NCBI GenBank assembly: GCA_945866505.1
Contig: CAMBHH010000176.1
Location: 1 to 7,114, forward strand
Length of the DNA: 7,114 nucleotides
Direction: 5' to 3'
DNA from: Flavobacterium psychrophilum
GTDB lineage: Bacteria; Bacteroidota; Bacteroidia; Flavobacteriales; Flavobacteriaceae
Shown piece after piece: positions 1-7,114 of this stretch. The notes beneath the pieces were generated by a model that searched no databases, had not been told where the DNA came from, and worked only from the letters and a program-made list of their open reading frames with translations. Both the position numbers and the translations under genes were made by a program. Position 1 is the stretch's first letter; the number at the start of each line of letters is the position of its first letter.

Positions 1-1
1 T

Positions 2-832
2 GGAACTGGTCCAGGAAATGGCGGATTAGGAAATCCAAACGGAACAATTCAAGTAGGACAAGGATTTATAGTAAAAGCAACATCAACATCATTGAGTTTT
101 ACTAATGCAATGCGTGAAACTGCACCAAGCAGCACTCAGTTCTTCAAAACTAAAAAAGTAGCTGATAAATCACGTGTTTGGTTGAGCTTAAGCGATGCTA
201 AAGGAGGTTTGAACCAAGCAATGATTGCTTATATTGATGGCACAACACTAGGTGTAGATTCAGGTTATGACGGGAAATACTTCAACGATAGCGCAATTGC
301 ATTAACTTCAACCATTGATAGTGAAGAATATGTTATCCAAGCACGTCCTACATTTGATGCTACCGATGTGGTTGCATTAGGTTTCAAAACAGATGTTGCT
401 GGCGATTACAGCATTGCACTTGACTCTTTTGATGGTGTTTTTGCCGAAGGACAAGATGTGTATCTTGTCGATGCTGTTGCTGGAAAAGAAATCGATTTGA
501 AAGCAGGATCTTACAGCTTTACAGCGACAGCTGGAGCAGATAACGCTAGATTCAGTTTGAAATACCAAAAAACATTGAAAGTAGATGCGCCAGCATTCAA
601 CGACAACACTGTGAAAGTATATAGAAACAACGGAGCAATTGTTGTAAATTCAACTGCTAAAGCCATCAAAACTATCGCAGTGTATGATGTACAAGGCAGA
701 TTGCTAGCGCAACAAAAGAATGTAAATGCTACAACAGCTACTATCAGCAACCTGAAAGCAGTACGTCAAGTATTGATTGTAAAAATAAGTGCTGACGACA
801 ATAGTGTAGTGAGCAAAAAAGTATTGAATTAA
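2..832 (+). CDS. C-terminal part of a secreted protein with T9SS type C sorting signal (5' end outside window)
   Basis: The reading frame is open from the left edge, so the gene starts upstream; a TTG at position 92 is only an internal codon. The visible 276 residues begin with a Gly/Asn-rich stretch followed by VGQGFIVKA, a sequence typical of the region before the C-terminal domain of large Flavobacterium surface or secreted proteins. A beta-rich segment follows, then a linker around KVDAPAFNDN. The last 70 or so residues (YRNNGAIVVNS, IAVYDVQGRLLAQQKNV, LIVKISADDNSVVSKKVLN) match the type C sorting domain known from F. johnsoniae ChiA. Family knowledge says such domains direct export across the outer membrane by the type IX system. 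The catalytic or binding part of the protein is not in the window, so its function cannot be named. The 76-residue gene follows after 21 bp in the same direction. Confidence 0.9.
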   Translation, partial: GTGPGNGGLGNPNGTIQVGQGFIVKATSTSLSFTNAMRETAPSSTQFFKTKKVADKSRVWLSLSDAKGGLNQAMIAYIDGTTLGVDSGYDGKYFNDSAIALTSTIDSEEYVIQARPTFDATDVVALGFKTDVAGDYSIALDSFDGVFAEGQDVYLVDAVAGKEIDLKAGSYSFTATAGADNARFSLKYQKTLKVDAPAFNDNTVKVYRNNGAIVVNSTAKAIKTIAVYDVQGRLLAQQKNVNATTATISNLKAVRQVLIVKISADDNSVVSKKVLN

Positions 833-853
833 TAATCTTAAAAAATCAGAAAA

Positions 854-1084
854 ATGAAAAATAATCTATTAAAATTCTATATCGTTGCTATCTATTTATG
901 TTCAACGGTGGTTCTATTTGCACAAGAACCTGGTGATGAGGCTGAAGGTGTTGGGTTGGAAAATACTAGTGGTGATAATACTGGAACTCCAATTGGGGAT
1001 TACATTTGGGTATTAGCACTAGCAGTTGTGGTGTATGCTTTTTGGAAAATAAGAGCAATGCAAAACGCTAGACTTCAAGACTAA
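854..1084 (+). CDS. Small membrane-anchored exported protein, PID-CTERM-like
   Basis: This 76-residue protein has three visible parts. A signal peptide covers residues 1-23 (LLKFYIVAIYLCSTVVLFAQ, likely cut before Q24). An acidic, Gly/Asn/Thr-rich linker covers about 24-45. A C-terminal element reads TPIGDYIWVLALAVVVYAFW (about 45-64), a membrane helix ending in a basic tail KIRAMQNAR. The layout and the Pro-Ile-x-Asp before the helix resemble the short PID-CTERM-type proteins of Flavobacteria, which are often encoded next to T9SS-secreted proteins; here the motif reads PIGD, so the assignment is tentative. It is probably anchored in the inner membrane. No enzymatic motif is visible. The start follows an A-rich leader without a Shine-Dalgarno sequence, usual for this phylum. 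It is probably co-transcribed with the upstream gene and is followed by an intrinsic terminator. Confidence 0.8.
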   Translation: MKNNLLKFYIVAIYLCSTVVLFAQEPGDEAEGVGLENTSGDNTGTPIGDYIWVLALAVVVYAFWKIRAMQNARLQD

Positions 1085-1100
1085 GAAAACAAAGTTTTCT
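1084..1100 (+). repeat. Short perfect inverted repeat overlapping the stop codon
   Basis: AGAAAAC (1084-1090) and GTTTTCT (1094-1100) form a perfect 7-bp stem with an AAA loop. The first base is the last A of the TAA stop of the small membrane protein. It lies 7 bp before the main terminator stem and may protect the mRNA 3' end or be chance in AT-rich DNA. Confidence 0.4.
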
Positions 1101-1107
1101 AAATCAT

Positions 1108-1138
1108 AAACCCTGTTCTGAAAAGAGCAGGGTTTTTT
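1108..1138 (+). terminator. Intrinsic terminator of the T9SS-protein / small membrane protein unit
   Basis: AAACCCTGTTCT (1108-1119) pairs with AGAGCAGGGTTT (1124-1135) as a 12-bp stem with one G-U pair and a GAAA tetraloop. A six-T run (1133-1138) overlaps the end of the 3' arm. This is a canonical rho-independent terminator placed 23 bp after the stop codon of the 76-residue gene. Confidence 0.9.
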
Positions 1139-1705
1139 GCATTTAGTATTGGATGTTATCCATTAAGTAGTGAAAATATGGGGGTCAGACAGATTTTCTG
1201 GGGATTAGGCAAAAGTTTTTCCATTGTAAAGAGTAAGAATTTTATAGGTACAAGAGCTCTTTGGTTGGCTCAAAAGAGTTATATTTTAGAGTTAAATGAT
1301 AATGCATTTGTATGTCGGTTTACAAAGAAGTTCAAAACCGGTTTCCAAAAGCGGTCAATGATTTATAGCTTCATTAAAAGCAATGAACAGCTATTCCTGA
1401 TTGAAAAAATGTGCAACCTCACAAAAGTGAGCTTTCGAAGTTAGAACCGATGGAAAAACAAAAGAATACTGCTCGTTTTTAACAAAACATTGACATTGAC
1501 GAACAAATAACATTGCTTTTTTTGAATATTTTACAAACCACTGAAAGGTAATCATCAGAAAAAATGCTAATTTTACATTTTAAAGATGAAAATTTCAATT
1601 TAAAAAAAAATGAAGAAGAAATTTTAATTATAGTATTTAAATAGATTTCTTTGTAAAGTACTATATTTCGAATGATTACTAATTATTTCATCAAAAGAAA
1701 CTTAA
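1139..1705. other. 567-bp intergenic region, no convincing gene
   Basis: This gap lies between the terminator at 1108-1138 and the HTCS start. An 88-codon open frame at 1178-1444 (+) is not supported: it has no recognisable domain, uses AAG and other codons unlike its neighbours, and has no leader. Small inverted repeats are present: CGGTTT/AAACCG (1316-1321 and 1335-1340), the palindrome AAACCGGTTT (1335-1344), and CTCAC/GTGAG (1418-1431). The last 200 bp are extremely AT-rich and should contain the HTCS promoter. TATATTTCG at 1662-1670 resembles the Bacteroidota -7 element, but no properly spaced -33 TTG accompanies it, so I do not call a promoter. Confidence 0.6.
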
Positions 1706-4700
1706 ATGTTTAGAATTTACATACTAATTATTTCACTTTTTTTTTACACTCACAGTTTTTATGCACAAGATTATTGGGATAATTTTAAAAAAATAGATAA
1801 CAATCAAGGTTTATCTCTAAATGGAATTACCACAATATTTCAAGATAGAGCTGGGTATATGTGGTTTGGCACCCAATACGGTCTGAACCGATATGATGGG
1901 ATGACTATTAAAAACTATTACGCTGGAAATTCATTTAACGAACTTTCAGACAACATTATAGTTTCTATCCTACAAGATCTTTCAGGTAATATTTGGATTG
2001 CTACTGAGCAAGGTGTTACTGTTTTAAACCCCACTACCGAAAAATTTTATAATCTAAAAAAATACAATTCAAAAAACAGTGTTTTTAGTCAAAACATACT
2101 CTCCATAAAATTGATTGATGGAAAAATTATGCTCACTACCTCAAAAGGGCTTTGGATGATAAATCCCGGAACAACTCTTTTTACAGATGAAAACATAGGA
2201 TCAATTTTTACAAACAATGTTCATTATAAAATTAATAACAGTATAAAAATTGAATCCTTAAAAATTTGGTTAAAAGATAAAAATGCAAACTATTGGTTAA
2301 CTACAAAAAACCAGCTAGTTATAGCGAAGATCATTAACAATCAATTAGTAATAAAAGATAAAATTCGTGTTGATCCTTTAGCTGATGTTACTATCTCCAC
2401 CTTTTTTCAAGATAGTTTTTTAAATACTTGGATAGGAACTCAAGATCATGGTTTATATCATATAAAAGAAAATAAAGGAACCTTTTTAGTTTCTAAAATT
2501 TATCCGAAAAATGGTTCCCCTATCAATTTTTCTAGAATTTCTAACATCATCCACGACCGTGACAATAATCTAATAGTGACTTCTAGAGGCTATGGAGCTA
2601 TTCTAATACCAAAGGAACTGCTTAAAAACAATAATTTTACCAATAGTTCCATCAACCCAATTGATTTACAAACTCAAAAAATCAAAAGTATTTACCTATC
2701 ACGAGATAAAACACTATGGGTTGGTTCGATAGGAAATGGTATTTTTTATCAAAACAATTCTGGTTTAAAATTCAAAAATTATCAGATTAGAGATAAAAAA
2801 AACAATTCCATCGTCAACAATACCCGGTCAATTATTAAAGATTCTTACGGTAATTTATGGATGGGAACCTTATTTGAAGGCGTTTATATTTATAATACTA
2901 CCAATCAAAAAGTAGTTAAGAATCTGTTTAGTGGAAAATCCGTTTTCGCATTATCTAAAATCGATAATAACCATATTCTGGCGGGCACTTCTGATGGGTT
3001 ATATTTAGTGACTTTTGATAAAAATAATTTTAGCGCAAAAAAACTAAACACAAACAGTAAGATTGATGCTATTATTTTTTCAATTACCCACGCCAAAAAT
3101 CAGTATTGGGTAGGAACTGACAATAATCTTATAAGTTTTACATTGACGAATGATTTTGAAATAGTAAACATAGTCAACTACAAAAACAAGATTATTAACC
3201 CTACAAATTCCTTAAGCTTCATTCGTGTAGTTAAATATGACCCAAAACACAACACCTTGTGGGTTGGATCTCAAACAATGGGGCTTATAATGGCTAAATT
3301 AAATAGTGATTTTACCATTAAAAAATTCTACAGCATTAATAATTATTCAAGTAAACTTGAAAAAAATGAATATATATGTGACATTAGTCTAGGTAGTAAA
3401 AATAATTGTTGGGTAGCAACTCGTAATGGACTTATAGAAATTAAATTATCTAAAAATGGATTCATCTCAGAAATAAAAAAATTTACTGTTAGTGATGGTT
3501 TGCCAAGCAATTTAATTCAATCATTACAAAATGACAGCCAGGGAGATTTATGGATAGGTACAAATAGAGGCTTAGTCAAATTAAATCATTTCTACTCTGT
3601 TGTTAATTATGACAAAAACGACGGAATTCAAGATAATGAATTTTCAGAACATTCATCCTATTCTGACGCTGATGGATTTCTTTATTTTGGAGGTATTCAT
3701 GGGGTTTCTAAATTTTCCACTAAGCAAATCAAATATTCAAATTATACTGAACCTGTAAATTTAAAAGATATTATTGTAAACGGAATAAATATAAAAAACA
3801 GAAGACCAATTAATGATTCTATACCCCTTTCACTCTCTCATGATGAAAGAAATTTAAAAATAAACTTTCTATCTCCCAACTATGCTAACCCTAAAAATTG
3901 TAAATATTCCTATATTTTAGAAGGATACGATAAAGAATGGAAATTTACAACTTCAAATGTTTATTTTGTAGGTTATAAAAATTTACCAACGGGTAATTAT
4001 ACCTTTAAAATAAAAGCATCGAATGAAGACGGAACTTGGAATGCTAATTATACTGCTTTGAACATTGAAATCAGCCCTTCATTTTGGATCTCATTTACTG
4101 CCTTCGTTTTGTATTTAATCATACTGTATGTTCTAATAATTTTAATTTCAACTATTACAAAAAAACGCCTTGAGAAAAAAAACAAGGAGAAATTAGAGAA
4201 ACAATATCATGAGCAAATGGAGAAAATCAATGAATCGAAATTGGAGTTCTTTATAAACATTTCACATGAAATTCGTACTCCCCTAACTCTTATTTTGTGT
4301 TCTATTGAAAAACTAGTTTCTAATTTTAAACTGAATCCTAAACAAGAGAAAGAAGCATTAACTATTGATAAAAATGTAAATACCCTTTTGGAATTGACAA
4401 ACGAATTATTGGCTATTCATAAAATGGAAACTGGTAATTACCAATTAAAAGTTCAGAAAAACGATATAATTTTGTTTTTGAAAAATATTAAAATTGCCTT
4501 TAAGGTCTTGGCAAAATCGAAAGAAATTAAAATCTCGATTGATGCCTATCAGCCTGAAGTATTTATTTGGTTCGATAGAAATGCCCTTGGAAAAATTATC
4601 TATAATTTAGTTTCAAATGCCATAAAGCATACAAATGAAGGCGGCAAAATTGTAATTAAAATCAGTCCTTCATCAAACAATCGCTTTTTAGCCATAGATG

Positions 4701-5818
4701 TTACTGATAATGGTGCAGGAATAGACCCCACTTTTTTGTCTAAAATTTTCAATAGATTTTACCATCATGGGGGGAATATGGATCGCTATGTAAGTGGATT
4801 TGGAATTGGGTTGTCCCTTACCAAATCTTTGATTGAATTGCATAAAGGAAGTATTTCAGTAAGCAGTGAATTGAATAAGGGTTCTGTTTTTAGTTTGAAT
4901 TTACCATTGGATGAAAATGCTTATTCTGATGAAGAAAAATCAGACAGAACCCTATGGGATAATGACTTACCTAGAGCTCTTAACGCTACTAATTCTGACC
5001 AAAATAATGAGGTTAGTAGTGCTAAAATAGTTGATGAAAACATTGAATTCAACGCTGAAAAACCAACAATTTTATATATAGATGACAATATTGAATTGCT
5101 TGCAAATATGGCCGATTACTTTTCTGATACCTATAATATATATACTGCAGAAAATGGAGAAATTGGAGTTGAAATGGCAAATAGATTACAACCTGACGTA
5201 ATTATCAGTGACATAGTAATGCCAGTAATGAATGGGCTTGAATTTTGTGTTATCATTAAAAACGACATAAGCACTTCACATATCCCTGTAATTCTATTAA
5301 CAGGTCAGGGCGATTTGGATAGCCAATTTAAAGGGATACAATCAGGTGCAGATTACTTTGTTCCTAAACCCTTTAACATTAAACTTTTAAACCTAACAAT
5401 TAAAAACCTGATAGAGTCTAGAAACAAATTTAAACATCTATTTGCAACTAATAAATACAATGACGCTGAGGACATAACCACGAACAATAAAGACAAAGAA
5501 TTTATTGATAAACTACTAAAATATGTTAACGAGCATATAGAAGAAGATAATTTGAACATAATAAATATTGCAGATGAATTTGCAATGAGCCGTTCCACCT
5601 TTTTTAGAAAAGTTAAGGTGATAACTGGAACAACTGGTAAAGATTTTATAGATAAGGTACGATTGAAAAAAGCCACTACGCTTTTATTAGAATCGGATCT
5701 AAATATATCCGAGATTGCTTATGCTATAGGCCATTCTAATCCACAGTATTTTTCTAAGTGGTTCAAATCTCATTGCAAAATGTCGCCTTCAGAATATATC
5801 TTAAAAAACAAAAAGTAA
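1706..5818 (+). CDS. Hybrid two-component system sensor/regulator (HTCS) with AraC-type output
   Basis: This complete 1370-residue HTCS merges sensor kinase and response regulator in one inner-membrane protein. A signal peptide (1-20) is followed by about 14 Reg_prop blades (roughly 28-675; recurring pattern such as DRAGYMWFGTQYGLNRYD and DSQGDLWIGTNRGLVKLN), the number expected for two seven-bladed propellers. A Y_Y_Y domain (about 728-790) and one membrane helix (about 793-818) come next. A charged helical linker leads to the HisKA domain, with phospho-acceptor His854 in NISHEIRTPL. The ATPase has N967/N971 in its N box, D1001-x-G1003-x-G1005, and G1031/G1033/G1035. The receiver has D1126-D1127, phospho-acceptor D1169, T1199 and K1221. 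The AraC-type helix-turn-helix domain fills about 1265-1370. All key residues are present, so the protein should be functional. Family knowledge: such proteins sense oligosaccharides in the periplasm and activate polysaccharide utilisation loci. No susC, susD or hydrolase gene is in the window, so ligand and target are unknown. The start is the first ATG before the signal peptide, after an A-rich leader. Confidence 0.96.
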   Translation: MFRIYILIISLFFYTHSFYAQDYWDNFKKIDNNQGLSLNGITTIFQDRAGYMWFGTQYGLNRYDGMTIKNYYAGNSFNELSDNIIVSILQDLSGNIWIATEQGVTVLNPTTEKFYNLKKYNSKNSVFSQNILSIKLIDGKIMLTTSKGLWMINPGTTLFTDENIGSIFTNNVHYKINNSIKIESLKIWLKDKNANYWLTTKNQLVIAKIINNQLVIKDKIRVDPLADVTISTFFQDSFLNTWIGTQDHGLYHIKENKGTFLVSKIYPKNGSPINFSRISNIIHDRDNNLIVTSRGYGAILIPKELLKNNNFTNSSINPIDLQTQKIKSIYLSRDKTLWVGSIGNGIFYQNNSGLKFKNYQIRDKKNNSIVNNTRSIIKDSYGNLWMGTLFEGVYIYNTTNQKVVKNLFSGKSVFALSKIDNNHILAGTSDGLYLVTFDKNNFSAKKLNTNSKIDAIIFSITHAKNQYWVGTDNNLISFTLTNDFEIVNIVNYKNKIINPTNSLSFIRVVKYDPKHNTLWVGSQTMGLIMAKLNSDFTIKKFYSINNYSSKLEKNEYICDISLGSKNNCWVATRNGLIEIKLSKNGFISEIKKFTVSDGLPSNLIQSLQNDSQGDLWIGTNRGLVKLNHFYSVVNYDKNDGIQDNEFSEHSSYSDADGFLYFGGIHGVSKFSTKQIKYSNYTEPVNLKDIIVNGINIKNRRPINDSIPLSLSHDERNLKINFLSPNYANPKNCKYSYILEGYDKEWKFTTSNVYFVGYKNLPTGNYTFKIKASNEDGTWNANYTALNIEISPSFWISFTAFVLYLIILYVLIILISTITKKRLEKKNKEKLEKQYHEQMEKINESKLEFFINISHEIRTPLTLILCSIEKLVSNFKLNPKQEKEALTIDKNVNTLLELTNELLAIHKMETGNYQLKVQKNDIILFLKNIKIAFKVLAKSKEIKISIDAYQPEVFIWFDRNALGKIIYNLVSNAIKHTNEGGKIVIKISPSSNNRFLAIDVTDNGAGIDPTFLSKIFNRFYHHGGNMDRYVSGFGIGLSLTKSLIELHKGSISVSSELNKGSVFSLNLPLDENAYSDEEKSDRTLWDNDLPRALNATNSDQNNEVSSAKIVDENIEFNAEKPTILYIDDNIELLANMADYFSDTYNIYTAENGEIGVEMANRLQPDVIISDIVMPVMNGLEFCVIIKNDISTSHIPVILLTGQGDLDSQFKGIQSGADYFVPKPFNIKLLNLTIKNLIESRNKFKHLFATNKYNDAEDITTNNKDKEFIDKLLKYVNEHIEEDNLNIINIADEFAMSRSTFFRKVKVITGTTGKDFIDKVRLKKATTLLLESDLNISEIAYAIGHSNPQYFSKWFKSHCKMSPSEYILKNKK

Positions 5819-5842
5819 TAGAACTGCATTTTATTGAAGTCA

Positions 5843-6151
5843 TCATACGGTCTCTCCAGTCATATTGATATCTTCAAAACAACATTTTTGGGTATTAGGT
5901 AATATAAGCAAGTTTCCCTTAGATCCACGAGCATTTCAGATCACCAAAAGATAAGGAAACCAAAAAAAGGTAATCTTATTTTTCGACTATTCGTTAATCA
6001 TCTTCACACGGTCACAACCCGATTTCTGTCGTGCCAATACAACTATAACAGAGGTTTTTTTCCTGTCTTTCCACATTAGCAGTAAACCTCTCCACTCGTT
6101 ATACTGCGCTTCGTTACTTTTCGTGCTGTCTATCCCAACAGACGTTCCTCT
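5843..6151 (-). pseudogene. Possible decayed coding remnant in a GC-rich block, family not recognised
   Basis: On the minus strand a single frame runs through this block with in-frame stops at 5987-5989 and 5936-5938 and at its end, 5843-5845. The first open part (54 residues, 6151 to 5990) reads in pieces TSVGIDSTKSNEAQYNEW, GLLLMWKDRKKTSVIVVLA and RQKSGCDRVKMINE. The last part (5935 to 5846) includes NARGSKGNLLILPNTQKC and EDINMTGETV. There is no start codon at the upstream end, and a TAA lies at 6152-6154. Counted by hand, GC is about 45% over 6001-6150 against about 18% over 6181-6240, which suggests a different origin. I do not recognise the family. The opposite strand is also largely open in one frame, so the coding strand is uncertain, and a structured RNA is an alternative: AGAGGTTT (6050-6057) and AAACCTCT (6084-6091) form a perfect inverted repeat. 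Confidence 0.25.
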
Positions 6152-6154
6152 TTA

Positions 6155-6472
6155 AGTAATATCATGCACTAGTTGATGATACTTTTAATTGGTGAAATTA
6201 AATAAAATAAAATTGTATTTCAACATCTACTATAGAGTTTTTACCTTATTTTAATACGTTTAATAAAGGATTCAAAGTATTTAACCTGCTTTTATTACTC
6301 CAAAATTATTTAAATACTAATAAAATTACGAGTTATAAATGCAGCGATACATTATGGTAATAAACCCCTACCAATTTAATTGGGAAAATAAAAATGGGTA
6401 GTGAATTTTCTATTGGAATGTTTATTTGAAATAATTTTTAAGCAGCGAGAGTCATATAAAAAAGGTAAAACA
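6155..6472. other. AT-rich intergenic stretch, no gene seen
   Basis: After the GC-richer block the sequence becomes very AT-rich with stops in all frames. Small symmetries are TATCAT/ATGATA (6160-6165 and 6176-6181), CCAAT/ATTGG (6371-6375 and 6379-6383), and CTACC/GGTAG around the latter (6368-6372 and 6397-6401). No promoter, RNA gene or terminator could be supported. Confidence 0.5.
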
Positions 6473-6537
6473 TTTAAGACTTTAATTTTTATGCAAATAT
6501 TTTGCAAATGATATTTTTATAAAAAAAATGTCTTAAA
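6473..6537. repeat. Long AT-rich inverted repeat
   Basis: TTTAAGAC (6473-6480) and GTCTTAAA (6530-6537) are perfect 8-bp inverted arms. Further A/T pairing continues inward (6481-6492 against 6519-6529). The interior holds two direct copies of TGCAAAT separated by 4 bp (near 6492-6509). It lies just beyond the terminator-like hairpin of the minus-strand tRNA locus. It could be an additional transcription end, a protein-binding region, or an end left by an element. Confidence 0.4.
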
Positions 6538-6568
6538 AACAAAAATAACCCACTCAAAAATCAGTGAG
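6538..6568 (-). terminator. Probable terminator downstream of the Lys-type tRNA-like gene
   Basis: Read on the minus strand, CTCACT (6568-6563) and AGTGGG (6554-6549) form a six-pair stem with one G-U pair around an 8-nt loop. T-rich sequence follows (TTATTTTTG, 6548-6540). It resembles the hairpin that follows tRNA-Arg at 6923-6950, and both sit at a similar distance behind identical tRNA 3' halves. Confidence 0.6.
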
Positions 6569-6576
6569 CTACGAAG

Positions 6577-6950
<374 letters not shown>

Positions 6951-6955
6951 GTCCG

Positions 6956-7029
<74 letters not shown>

Positions 7030-7064
7030 AATAATCTTTATTACTAAATTCAACTTTCGATACC

Positions 7065-7105
7065 GTCCCGATTAAAAATCGGGATGCTCTATCCAGCTGA
7101 GCTAT
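7065..7105 (-). repeat. 41-bp perfect direct repeat, copy 2
   Basis: This copy is identical to 6606-6646 and lies in the 5'-half tRNA-like sequence at the right edge. A further 30-bp block (7085-7114) overlapping it is identical to 7003-7032 in and beside tRNA-Arg and runs to the end of the window, so the similarity may extend further. Confidence 0.9.
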
Positions 7106-7111
7106 GCGTCC
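7066..7111 (-). pseudogene. Truncated tRNA-like sequence (5' half, Lys UUU-type anticodon arm)
   Basis: On the minus strand the 5' acceptor GGACGCA (7111-7105), the D arm and the palindromic anticodon arm with UUU are intact. After the arm the sequence continues CGGTATCGAAAGTTGAATTT, a weak echo of the variable loop and T arm (CGGTCGAAGGTTCGAATC in tRNA-Arg). No TGCGTTC acceptor strand follows before tRNA-Arg begins 36 bp later. It therefore cannot fold as a tRNA. Its 5' half and the 3' half of the tRNA-like sequence at 6577-6652 would together make one complete molecule. Confidence 0.75.
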
Positions 7112-7114
7112 AAT

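Noticed and set aside
1178..1444. Open frame of 88 codons on the + strand
   Set aside because: No recognisable domain, codon choice unlike the flanking genes (AAG preferred over AAA), no plausible leader, and the frame is interrupted by nothing but chance at this length. Treated as intergenic.
1490..1670. Possible Bacteroidota promoter elements (TTG at 1490 with TAACATTG at 1508; TATATTTCG at 1662)
   Set aside because: Spacing between the -33-like and -7-like elements is too short or the partner is missing, and the AT-rich background makes such matches common.
5840..5860. Group II intron domain V-like piece (GAGACCGTATGATGAC on the minus strand)
   Set aside because: Only half a hairpin matches; the GAAA loop and the returning strand are absent.
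5987..6151. RNase P RNA or another housekeeping RNA on the minus strand
   Set aside because: GAGGAACGTC and GACAGAAATCGGG recall the two halves of the RNase P P4 region, but the other conserved blocks and the correct pairing are missing.
5838..6155. Coding sequence on the + strand through the GC-rich block
   Set aside because: One + frame is nearly open, but its translation is rich in Ser, Phe, Leu and Cys, has an internal stop and looks like an antisense shadow.

Overview
The window looks like chromosomal DNA from a member of the Flavobacteriaceae (Flavobacterium-like Bacteroidota). It is AT-rich. The first gene carries a type C sorting signal of the type IX secretion system, the central gene is a hybrid two-component system of the SusR-like/HTCS type, start codons are preceded by A-rich rather than Shine-Dalgarno leaders, and the tRNA genes encode no CCA.

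Layout, left to right. (1) Positions 2-1138, + strand: the 3' end of a large secreted T9SS protein, then 21 bp later a 76-residue protein with a signal peptide and a C-terminal membrane anchor, closed by a strong intrinsic terminator. These two probably form one transcription unit. (2) Positions 1139-1705: a long AT-rich gap without a convincing gene. (3) Positions 1706-5818, + strand: one complete 1370-residue HTCS (signal peptide, about 14 propeller repeats, Y_Y_Y domain, one membrane helix, histidine kinase, receiver, AraC-type DNA-binding domain). It has no SusC/SusD or glycoside hydrolase gene beside it in the window. (4) Positions 5819-6540: a gene-free stretch. Its first 330 bp are clearly richer in GC and hold broken reading frames on the minus strand, possibly a decayed gene or insertion; the rest is extremely AT-rich. 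(5) Positions 6540-7114, all on the minus strand: a mosaic tRNA locus. In transcription order it has the 5' half of a tRNA-like sequence, an intact tRNA-Arg(UCU), a terminator hairpin, a small GIY-YIG nuclease-like gene, a Lys(UUU)-type tRNA-like sequence whose 5' acceptor strand is replaced by the end of the nuclease gene, and a second hairpin.

The tRNA/GIY-YIG mosaic is the most interesting part. The three tRNA units share perfect blocks of 41, 30 and 29 bp in different pairings. Two of them carry the same 8-bp palindromic arm in place of an ordinary anticodon arm. The stop codon of the nuclease ORF is the U8-A9-G10 of the downstream tRNA-like sequence. This suggests a nuclease-associated element that exploits tRNA genes, or a locus rearranged by recombination between tRNA copies. 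The function of the arrangement is inference; the repeats and the overlap are read directly from the sequence.
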